DNA of 5,064 bases from Cryomorphaceae bacterium. GTDB taxonomy: Bacteria; Bacteroidota; Bacteroidia; Flavobacteriales; Schleiferiaceae. The stretch is taken from the NCBI GenBank assembly GCA_003444795.1, contig DLWR01000097.1:1-5064 (forward strand), written 5' to 3'. The position numbers and the translations under genes are program-made. Below are positions 1-5,064 of the stretch, in pieces; the stretch's first letter is position 1; every line of letters starts with the position of its first letter. Under the pieces are notes generated by a model. It was not told the DNA's origin. It did no database searches and saw nothing but the letters and a program-made list of their open reading frames with translations.

Positions 1-1179
1 ATGATCGGTGGCTCAGGCGTCCTCCAGAACCCCGAAGAGATTGGCCATGGCTATTCAGCCAAACCCGTGAAGTTTAAAAAGAAGGACCGCATCACGTGGC
101 GTTTTAAGGCCGAAAAGGTCCACGACTTTGCGTGGGTAGCGGACAAAGAACTGCAGCACGACATTCGGGTCACCGCTTCCGGTTTGCCTATCCACTTTTT
201 CTACCAAAATGACAGCGCCTCCAGCAAGTACATGTCCACGGAAAAACTCCAAGCGGATGTAGAGGCCTATTTCGCTTTCATGCACGAGCACTTTGGCAGC
301 TACGATTGGCCGCAGTTTAGTGTGGTACAAGGCGGTGAGGGGGCGATGGAGTACCCGATGGCGACCCTGCTTCAGGTGCATGGCGACTACGACGGCTTAC
401 TCGGTACCATCATACACGAGGCGTCACACATGTGGTTTTACGGTATGCTCGGCACGGATGAGCAGCGCTACTATTGGATGGACGAAGGCTTCACCAGCTT
501 TGCGGAGGACGAGGCGATGAATGTGGTTACTGGGAAGAATTTCCCGAATGCCCACCTGGGTTATCTCGGCCGCTATGGACGCGTCGCCCACGAAGACTGG
601 ATGGAGCCAGCGAGCACTTTGGCGAACTACTTTGATGGCAAGTTCCCTTACCAGATGGCGGCTTACATGAAAGGTTCTCTCTTCTTGGTTCAGCTCCGTG
701 GCATCGTTGGCGAAAAAGCCTTTTGGTCCACCATGCAGCGCTACAAAAAGGAATGGGCCTTCAAACATCCGCGCCCCGAAAATTTCCTGCGCATCGCCGA
801 GCAGGAATCGGGCATGGTTCTCGACTGGTACATGAATCAGTGGATAGAGACCAATAAAGTTCCGGATGTTGCGGTGGACACGGTTTATACGACGGGTGGG
901 AATTTGGCCAATATTCAATTGTCCCGAAAGGGTTCCTTGGCCCTCCCCGTGGATGTGGACATCGTGCTCCAAAATGGCACCACCCTGCAGTATACCTTGC
1001 CCCTTTCTTCCATGTTTGGCACCAAGCCAGGAAAAGCCGTTGCGGGGCCTTGGAATTACACGCAAAAAACCTTCACCTTCCAAGTGAATGTTCCCGCCGA
1101 GCAAATCAAGCAGGTCATTGTCGATCCTGAGCGTTGGACGGCGGATGCGAATCGCCAAGACAATGTTTGGGGGGAGTGA
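1..1179 (+). CDS. M1 family zinc metallopeptidase, C-terminal part (5' truncated)
   Basis: This is a zinc aminopeptidase of the M1 (gluzincin) family, which removes N-terminal residues from peptides. In Bacteroidota such proteins are usually exported, but the part that would carry a signal peptide lies outside the window. Visible residues (numbered from base 1): substrate N-terminus-binding motif GAMEYP at 114-119, where classical members have GAMEN; zinc motif HEASH at 139-143 (H139, H143, catalytic E140); third zinc ligand E162 in DEGF, 18 residues after HEASH; and a probable transition-state tyrosine at Y222 in AAYMKG. A helical region follows to about 285, then a short beta-rich C-terminal domain ending in NVWGE. 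The opening GGSGVLQNPEEIGHGY matches the interior of the family's N-terminal beta domain, and full-length relatives have roughly 600 residues or more. The ATG at base 1 is therefore an internal methionine and the true start lies upstream. The catalytic set is intact. Peptide specificity cannot be read from sequence. Confidence 0.93.
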   Translation: MIGGSGVLQNPEEIGHGYSAKPVKFKKKDRITWRFKAEKVHDFAWVADKELQHDIRVTASGLPIHFFYQNDSASSKYMSTEKLQADVEAYFAFMHEHFGSYDWPQFSVVQGGEGAMEYPMATLLQVHGDYDGLLGTIIHEASHMWFYGMLGTDEQRYYWMDEGFTSFAEDEAMNVVTGKNFPNAHLGYLGRYGRVAHEDWMEPASTLANYFDGKFPYQMAAYMKGSLFLVQLRGIVGEKAFWSTMQRYKKEWAFKHPRPENFLRIAEQESGMVLDWYMNQWIETNKVPDVAVDTVYTTGGNLANIQLSRKGSLALPVDVDIVLQNGTTLQYTLPLSSMFGTKPGKAVAGPWNYTQKTFTFQVNVPAEQIKQVIVDPERWTADANRQDNVWGE

Positions 1180-1182
1180 AAT

Positions 1183-1214
1183 AGTTGAAGAATTGAAGAG
1201 TTGAAGGATTAAAA
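1183..1214 (+). repeat. Degenerate 8-nt tandem repeat after the M1 peptidase stop codon
   Basis: Four consecutive octamers read on the + strand: agttgaag (1183-1190), aattgaag (1191-1198), agttgaag (1199-1206) and the weaker gattaaaa (1207-1214). The array starts three bases after the TGA of the peptidase gene, so it would lie in the 3' untranslated part of that mRNA. It forms the left arm of the inverted repeat that spans this gap. Confidence 0.8.
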
Positions 1215-1286
1215 GGTCTTATAGCGCGCTGTGCGCTGCGATCGGAAGACCAAGCAGCATTCACCCACTTCAGCCCTTCAACTCTT
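1196..1286. repeat. Nested inverted repeat between convergent M1 peptidase and rnr genes
   Basis: A perfect 12-bp arm pair, aagagttgaagg (1196-1207) with ccttcaactctt (1275-1286), extends weakly outward through a G-T pair and two A-T pairs (1193-1195 with 1287-1289). Inside lies a 6-bp pair, ggtctt (1215-1220) with aagacc (1246-1251). Inside that is a 5-bp hairpin, agcgc (1223-1227) with gcgct (1233-1237), closing a 5-nt loop. No clean U-tract follows the hairpins on either strand, so this is not a textbook intrinsic terminator. It could still end or protect both converging transcripts. The fold is inferred from base pairing only. Confidence 0.65.
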
Positions 1287-1299
1287 TAACCCTTTTACT
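1268..1299 (-). repeat. Degenerate 8-nt tandem repeat after the rnr stop codon
   Basis: Read on the - strand from 1299 downward, there are four consecutive octamers: agtaaaag, ggttaaag, agttgaag and ggctgaag. The array starts one base after the rnr stop codon (1303-1301), so the same family of words follows this gene in its own sense direction. The third unit is identical to two of the units downstream of the M1 peptidase gene. Confidence 0.75.
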
Positions 1300-1300
1300 C

Positions 1301-3688
1301 TTAGCGCCGCTTCTTCTTGGGGGTGGTTTTGGGGCCTTTGGCTTTGAATGAAGATCCCCCTCTTCCACTGCTTCCGGATTTCCCACGAGAACCGCCGTTG
1401 GAACCTCCCCGCGAACCGCCGCGGGAGCTTCCACCCGCATCGCCCCGGCCGCTAGACCAGCGTTCGCCTGATTCTGTGGGACGAGTGTCGGAGAACCGGC
1501 CGCGTGTACTTCCGGAGGAGCGTCCAAAGGCGCCGGGGGAACCACCTTCAGCCACGCCAAAGTCGATGGTCTTTTTCAGAACGTCCACTTGCTTCACGAC
1601 AATTCGGAGGGGGTCGCCGAGGGAACGAATTCGGCCCGTTCTATCGCCCACAATGCGGAACTGGTCCTCTTCCACATAGTAGTAATCGTCGGTAAACTCG
1701 CGCAGGCGAACGAGGCCCTCGCAGCCCATGTGAGGAAGTTCGACAAAGACGCCCCAGTCGGTTACGCCGGAGATAATTCCGTCGAATTCCTCGCCCAAAT
1801 ACTTCTCCATGTACTTGGCTTGCATGTACTTAATGGAGGAGCGCTCGGCCTCGGAGGCATTTTGCTCGCGGGAAGAAGAGTGCTCGCAGAGCTCTTCATA
1901 CACGGAAACGGAGGGGTTTTTGTCGCCGTCCAAGAAGCCTTGAAGGAGACGGTGCACCATCATGTCGGGGTAGCGACGGATGGGAGAGGTGAAATGGGTA
2001 TAATCGTCAAAGGCGAGGCCGTAGTGCCCGATGTTTTGGGTGCTGTAGACGGCTTTGGCCATGGTGCGAACGGTGAGGGTCTCCAGCATATTGGCTTCGG
2101 GGGTGCCCTTTACGCGTTTGAGCAGGTCGTTGATGGATTTCCGAACGGCTTGCGTGCCTTGCGTGGCCAAGGCGTAACCCAGCGGACGAACGAAGAGGGA
2201 CAGGGTCTCCAGCTTGGTAGGATCGGGCTGATCATGAATGCGGTAGACCATTGTACGGGTGCTGCGCTTTCCGTCTCCTTGACGTCCAACGACTTGGGCC
2301 ACGTGCTTGTTTGCTAAGAGCATGAACTCTTCGATGAGCTTGTTGCTGTCTCCTGCTTGTTTGAGGTAGGCGCCAATGGGCTCGTTGTTAGCATCGAGTC
2401 GGAATTTCACTTCCGCGCGGTCAAAGGCGATGGCGCCGGCTTTCATTCGGGCTTTACGCAAGGCTTGGGCCATGCAGTTCATGGTCAGCAATTCCGTGCT
2501 GAGTGCGTCTTCTTCCCCTTCCAAAACGGCTTGCGCCTCCTCATAGGTAAAGCGTCGGTCGGAGTGGATGACTGTCCGGCCAAACCAGCGATCGTGGACC
2601 TGTCCCTCCTCGTCCATGTTGAAGAGCACGGAGAAGGTGAACTTGTCCTCATTGGGACGAAGGGAGCAGACCTTGTTGCTCAATTTTTCCGGCAACATGG
2701 GCACGACGCGGTCCACCAAGTAGACGGAGGTGGCGCGGTTTTGGGCTTCCTCCTCCAAGGCCGTCCCGGGCCGAACATAATGCGTCACATCCGCGATGTG
2801 CACCCCAATTTCCCAACGGCCATCGCCCAGGGATTGTATACTCAAGGCATCGTCAAAGTCCTTGGCGTCTACCGGGTCAATGGTGAAGGTGAGCGTCTTC
2901 CGCATGTCGCGGCGTCGCTTGATTTCTTTGGGGTCCAGGGTCTCGGGGATGGCCTCTGTTTCCTTTTCTACGGCCTCTGGGAAGTGGTAGGGCAGGCCGT
3001 ATTCGTGTAGGATAGCGTGAATTTCGGTGTCGTGTTCGCCGCGCTCGCCTAGAACTTCCATCACCTTTCCCTGGGGATGTGATTCGGCATCCTCCCATTT
3101 GGTGAGTTCTACGACCACCATATCTCCATCCTTACCACCGCCTAGTTGCTTGAGCGGAATGTAGAAATCAGGCCCCACCTTGCGGCTATCCGTCACCAAA
3201 AAGGCGTGTTGTGTGGTGAACTCTAGGGTACCCACATAGCGATCGCGTGCGCGTTTGATTACGCGCAGAATTTGGCCCTCTAATTTGCGTTTGGCCCGGG
3301 TAGGGAAGAGCTGAACTTCCACTAGGTCACCGCCAAAGGCTGTGCCCAAGTTTGATTCCTTGATGAAGACATCGTCCTTGCCGCCACCAGGCACCACATA
3401 GCCGGTACCGCTGGATGTCAATTGCAAGGTGCCCTGTGCCAAATTTTCCTCCATAGCCAGCTGATACACCTCCGGCTTGACCTCCGAAATGTGGCCGGCG
3501 CTGACCAAGATGGAAAAGGCGGCCTTCGTGAGGATCTTGCCGCTGCGTTCCATCATGCCCATTTCGAGCGCCATATCGGCCAATGGGAAAACCACACTGG
3601 GGCGGCGCTCCATAGTGCGTAGGATGCGGGAAGCGAGGGAGGCAGCATCCATAGAACGGTGTGCCTTATTCTTTTTGGATTTCTTCAT
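1301..3688 (-). CDS. rnr: Ribonuclease R (RNB-family 3'-5' exoribonuclease)
   Basis: This is a processive 3'-5' hydrolytic exoribonuclease of the cytoplasm that degrades structured RNA and takes part in mRNA, rRNA and tmRNA-linked turnover in known bacteria. The protein has 795 residues; E. coli RNase R has 813. Domains in order: lysine-rich start and winged-helix region (about 12-78), two cold-shock-type RNA-binding domains (about 83-145 and 148-215), the RNB catalytic domain (about 258-585), an S1 domain (about 633-712), and a disordered basic tail (715-795). The metal-binding aspartates in TIDPVDAKDFDD are D271, D277, D279 and D280, with the same spacing as D201, D207, D209 and D210 of RNase II. 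Y323 falls where RNase II has the RNA-stacking Y253. The family signature FTSPIRRYPDMMVHR is at 566-580. The ATG at 3688 gives MKKSKKNK and has no Shine-Dalgarno sequence; no in-frame start is apparent just upstream. The tail is rich in RGG and GGS steps and ends KKKRR. The gene appears intact. Confidence 0.97.
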   Translation of the reverse strand: MKKSKKNKAHRSMDAASLASRILRTMERRPSVVFPLADMALEMGMMERSGKILTKAAFSILVSAGHISEVKPEVYQLAMEENLAQGTLQLTSSGTGYVVPGGGKDDVFIKESNLGTAFGGDLVEVQLFPTRAKRKLEGQILRVIKRARDRYVGTLEFTTQHAFLVTDSRKVGPDFYIPLKQLGGGKDGDMVVVELTKWEDAESHPQGKVMEVLGERGEHDTEIHAILHEYGLPYHFPEAVEKETEAIPETLDPKEIKRRRDMRKTLTFTIDPVDAKDFDDALSIQSLGDGRWEIGVHIADVTHYVRPGTALEEEAQNRATSVYLVDRVVPMLPEKLSNKVCSLRPNEDKFTFSVLFNMDEEGQVHDRWFGRTVIHSDRRFTYEEAQAVLEGEEDALSTELLTMNCMAQALRKARMKAGAIAFDRAEVKFRLDANNEPIGAYLKQAGDSNKLIEEFMLLANKHVAQVVGRQGDGKRSTRTMVYRIHDQPDPTKLETLSLFVRPLGYALATQGTQAVRKSINDLLKRVKGTPEANMLETLTVRTMAKAVYSTQNIGHYGLAFDDYTHFTSPIRRYPDMMVHRLLQGFLDGDKNPSVSVYEELCEHSSSREQNASEAERSSIKYMQAKYMEKYLGEEFDGIISGVTDWGVFVELPHMGCEGLVRLREFTDDYYYVEEDQFRIVGDRTGRIRSLGDPLRIVVKQVDVLKKTIDFGVAEGGSPGAFGRSSGSTRGRFSDTRPTESGERWSSGRGDAGGSSRGGSRGGSNGGSRGKSGSSGRGGSSFKAKGPKTTPKKKRR

Positions 3689-3803
3689 GGAATAGGATAA
3701 AGGTCGGCCTTTTTTGCCGGGCCGTGATCACACAGAAGTTAAATGTGGCACCGTCCTTGATACAACGTTTTCATTCCTTTGTACCTCTTCTCAAACGACT
3801 ACC
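3689..3803. promoter_or_regulatory. Divergent promoter region of rnr and the barrel protein gene
   Basis: This 115-bp gap separates two genes that point away from each other, so promoters for both should lie here. For the rightward gene, TTCCTTTG at 3774-3781 differs by one base from the Bacteroidota -7 consensus TAnnTTTG and would give a leader of roughly 15-20 nt. The nearest upstream TTG (3757-3759) is only 14 nt away, shorter than the usual spacing, so the -33 element is unconvincing. For rnr, a weak TAnnTT-like match (taacttct on the - strand, 3737-3744) has a TTG 21 nt upstream. A perfect 8-bp palindrome, GTGATCAC, lies at 3724-3731. Neither start has a Shine-Dalgarno sequence. The individual promoter assignments are tentative. 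Confidence 0.4.
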
Positions 3804-4886
3804 ATGAAAAAGATTACTACGCTTTTGTTTTTTGTACTGCCCACCCTAGGCCTTTTGGCCCAATCCGCAGAGGAGGCTCCAGAGGGAATGAAGCTGAACC
3901 GGAATTTGGAAAATGCGTATTACGCCTACCAGGCCCGAGTGGAAATGGTCGATGAGCTGCTCGCAGACGGAAAAATTTCTGTCGACAGTGCAACGGCGTG
4001 GCATGAAAGTCTCTTGGAAGATTTTAAAAGCAATTTGTTGCAAATCACCCTGCGTGCCAGTGAAAAGCTGTGGGGAGAGACGGTAGACGTGGACGAGCCT
4101 GAAGTAGAGGACACGGCGGCGGCGTATGCGGCCGTTCGGGAGGCCAATAAAAAATATGCCGATGGGTTGGTTGATGGTGACTCTGACCTTGGGCCTAGAA
4201 AACGAGGAAAGAAGGGAAAGCTTCAAAAGCGTCAATTCACGGGAACGTCTTGGAACATTGGTTTAGCGCCTACATTGGCCACGTTGGATGTGGATCAAAA
4301 TTTTGTGGACTCGGATTGGCTTCCTGAAACGGGTGGAGTCTACACCATCGCCTATGACATATTCTACCGCCAAAAAAGACTGGGGCGCAGTCCATTGTGG
4401 GTTCGCTCGGGGATCGCATGGGATTTCTACGGAATCCAGTTTGGCCCGCAATCCTACTTGGTTACAGACTTGAATCCTGCTGCCACCAATGGGGGGGTTT
4501 ATATTGTGGAGGACCCTTCCATGACCTTTAGAACGAGCTCCTTGGGGGTTAATTATGTGACGGTACCCCTTTGGCTCTACTACAACGGTTCTAGATCCGG
4601 CAAGAAGGGCTTGAGTTTGGCCATGGGGGGCTACGCAGGCCTCCGTCTGGGCAAGCCCACCCGAACCCTACAATACGCAGACGCCAACAACGGATGGACG
4701 CGCGAGCAGGTGAATTCGCGCTTCTACTCCAATCCAGTTTCAGCGGGCTTCCAGGCGCGCATAGGCTTCAAGTTTTTTCATGTAACCGCACGCCAGTCCG
4801 TTACGCCCTTGTTCAATCCACGTTTGGACATTGTGGCCCCGGACGTTTACGTGCGCTCACTGGCGATTGGCTGGGATATTAATTGA
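3804..4886 (+). CDS. Secreted, probable outer-membrane beta-barrel protein (PorT-like), specific role unknown
   Basis: The predicted product has 360 residues. The ATG at 3804 was chosen because it opens a clear signal peptide: MKK, then a hydrophobic stretch (TLLFFVLPTLGLLA) with cleavage near AQ at 19-20. The open frame extends upstream to a TTG at 3714, but that would bury the signal peptide. Residues about 29-125 are charged and probably helical, with acidic clusters (VDVDEPEVED at 94-103). A strongly basic linker, RKRGKKGKLQKR, sits at 132-143. From about 146 to the end there are alternating amphipathic segments typical of transmembrane beta strands, such as GVYTIAYDIFY (178-188), LWVRSGIAWDF (198-208), YVTVPLWLYYN (251-261), LSLAMGGYAGLRL (270-282), FQARIGFKFFHV (316-327) and the final VRSLAIGWDIN (350-360). 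The YVTVPLWLYY segment resembles the conserved 'PL' strand of PorT-like and OMP_b-brl families. The barrel would sit in the outer membrane with the helical part in the periplasm. Fold confidence is fair; function is not recognisable. Confidence 0.75.
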   Translation: MKKITTLLFFVLPTLGLLAQSAEEAPEGMKLNRNLENAYYAYQARVEMVDELLADGKISVDSATAWHESLLEDFKSNLLQITLRASEKLWGETVDVDEPEVEDTAAAYAAVREANKKYADGLVDGDSDLGPRKRGKKGKLQKRQFTGTSWNIGLAPTLATLDVDQNFVDSDWLPETGGVYTIAYDIFYRQKRLGRSPLWVRSGIAWDFYGIQFGPQSYLVTDLNPAATNGGVYIVEDPSMTFRTSSLGVNYVTVPLWLYYNGSRSGKKGLSLAMGGYAGLRLGKPTRTLQYADANNGWTREQVNSRFYSNPVSAGFQARIGFKFFHVTARQSVTPLFNPRLDIVAPDVYVRSLAIGWDIN

Positions 4887-4909
4887 GCTTGTTGGCGAGT
4901 TAGCTTGTT
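4886..4909 (+). repeat. 8-nt-phased repeat after the barrel protein stop codon
   Basis: Three consecutive octamers on the + strand, agcttgtt (4886-4893), ggcgagtt (4894-4901) and agcttgtt (4902-4909), start on the last base of the TGA stop. The first and third are identical. This is the same placement and orientation relative to the gene as the repeat at 1183-1214, with a different word. Confidence 0.7.
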
Positions 4910-4970
4910 GTACATGAAAACACCAGGCTCTTCGAGCCTTCCAGCCCTTTAGCCAACAAGCAAACTAGCC
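4894..4970. repeat. Imperfect inverted repeat with central hairpin in the second convergent gap
   Basis: The left arm 4894-4910 pairs with 4954-4970 at 15 of 17 positions. An alternative register pairs gcttgttggc (4887-4896) with gccaacaagc (4952-4961) perfectly over 10 bp, because the left arm carries the gcttgttg word twice. In the centre, aggctc (4925-4930) pairs with gagcct (4934-4939) around a 3-nt loop. No U-run follows on the + strand until the separate terminator at 4984-5014. Confidence 0.65.
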
Positions 4971-4978
4971 CTTCCCCC
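4931..4978 (-). repeat. 8-nt-phased degenerate repeat on the minus strand
   Basis: Read on the - strand from 4978 downward, the octamers are gggggaag, ggctagtt, tgcttgtt, ggctaaag, ggctggaa and ggctcgaa. Four of the six begin GGCT and a fifth begins TGCT, all in the same 8-nt phase. The first unit is the weakest. Several are one or two changes from units in the first gap (ggctaaag against ggttaaag; ggctggaa against ggctgaag). The array lies downstream of the leftward gene at the right edge, beyond its terminator. Confidence 0.6.
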
Positions 4979-4983
4979 TTAAC

Positions 4984-5014
4984 AAAAAGGCCGCTCCTTT
5001 CGGGGCGGCCTTTT
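4984..5014 (-). terminator. Intrinsic terminator, usable on both strands
   Basis: A 9-bp stem with one G-T wobble (4989-4997 with 5002-5010) encloses a 4-nt loop and is flanked by A-run 4984-4988 and T-run 5011-5014. Read on the - strand, the loop is GAAA, a stable GNRA-type tetraloop closed by C-G, and the U-tract is five long. This makes it a good terminator for the leftward gene ending at 5035, starting 20 nt after its stop codon. Read on the + strand it has a four-U tract and could also stop transcription from the barrel protein gene. Confidence 0.85.
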
Positions 5015-5034
5015 GCATTCAAAATGGGGTTGAA

Positions 5035-5064
5035 TTACATGATGCCTTGATCGAGCATGGCGTC
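5035..5064 (-). CDS. C-terminal end of an unidentified leftward gene (partial)
   Basis: The - strand from 5064 reads nine codons, D-A-M-L-D-Q-G-I-M, then TAA at 5037-5035. Support for a real gene comes from context: a strong leftward terminator with a GAAA loop begins 20 nt after this stop, and without a gene here that terminator would have no obvious client on the - strand. The rest of the gene lies beyond the right edge. Nine residues are too few to name a family, and the reading frame itself is inferred. Confidence 0.5.
   Translation of the reverse strand, partial: DAMLDQGIM

Noticed and set aside
424..1158. 244-codon open frame on the - strand inside the M1 peptidase gene
   Set aside because: It is antisense to the zinc-site and C-terminal part of a well-supported peptidase gene and shows no family resemblance.
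1183..1299. CRISPR-like or insertion-sequence end interpretation of the repeats
   Set aside because: Units are 8 nt, contiguous and without spacers, and there is no cas gene, transposase or target-site duplication. The arms are not terminal repeats of a coding element.
1270..1560. 96-codon frame on the - strand overlapping the rnr tail and running past its stop
   Set aside because: It is a Pro/Ala-rich alternate frame of the GC-rich RGG-coding repeats. A frameshift was considered, but the rnr frame ends properly in KKKRR and no slippery site was evident.
1317..1679. Proline-rich 120-codon frame on the + strand
   Set aside because: It is the complement of the Gly/Ser/Arg codons of the rnr tail; the proline-rich composition follows from that.
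1589..2317. 242-codon open frame on the + strand inside rnr
   Set aside because: It is antisense to the RNB and S1 coding region of a clearly intact rnr gene. Its product shows no recognisable domain and it has no promoter or ribosome signal of its own. Such frames arise from the codon bias of the real gene.
2357..3010. 217-codon open frame on the + strand inside rnr
   Set aside because: It is antisense to the conserved catalytic aspartate region of rnr, with no independent support for coding.
3705..3719. Hairpin cggc/gccg around a T-run upstream of rnr
   Set aside because: Only 4 bp of stem with a 7-nt loop, and it lies in a promoter region where neither gene ends. Too weak to call a terminator or attenuator.
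3714..3803. Upstream TTG start extending the barrel protein by 30 residues
   Set aside because: It would place a polar segment before an evident signal peptide and would overlap the promoter region. The ATG at 3804 explains the protein better.

Overview
The window looks like chromosomal DNA from a member of the Bacteroidota, possibly a moderately GC-rich Flavobacteriales or Cryomorphaceae-like lineage; that finer placement is inference. The grounds are an M1 peptidase with a GAMEYP motif, a PorT-like outer-membrane barrel ending in a tryptophan-containing strand, an RNase R with a Gly/Ser/Arg tail, and the absence of Shine-Dalgarno sequences in front of both visible starts, which is usual in this phylum.

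Layout, left to right. The 3' two-thirds or so of an M1 metallopeptidase gene runs rightward and is cut by the left edge (1-1179). It converges on a complete leftward rnr gene for ribonuclease R (3688 down to 1301). A 115-bp divergent intergenic region (3689-3803) separates rnr from a rightward gene for a secreted, probably outer-membrane, beta-barrel protein (3804-4886). That gene converges on the last nine codons of a leftward gene entering from the right edge (5064 down to 5035), which is followed by a strong intrinsic terminator (4984-5014).

The genes do not form an obvious pathway: peptide trimming in the envelope, RNA turnover in the cytoplasm, and an envelope barrel of unknown role. 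Each appears to be its own transcription unit. I see no defence system, CRISPR array, phage or transposase gene, tRNA or rRNA.

The least ordinary part is the DNA between the two convergent gene pairs (1180-1300 and 4887-4978). Both gaps are built from degenerate 8-nt-phased repeats. The repeats start at or within a few bases of the stop codon and read in the sense direction of the gene just ended. In the first gap this holds on both sides. In the second gap the leftward repeats are separated from their gene by the terminator. Because the two flanks point toward each other, the repeats also form long imperfect inverted repeats around short GC-rich hairpins. The unit is roughly RGTTGAAG in the first gap and RGCTNGTT or GGCTNNAA in the second, so the architecture is shared while the words differ.
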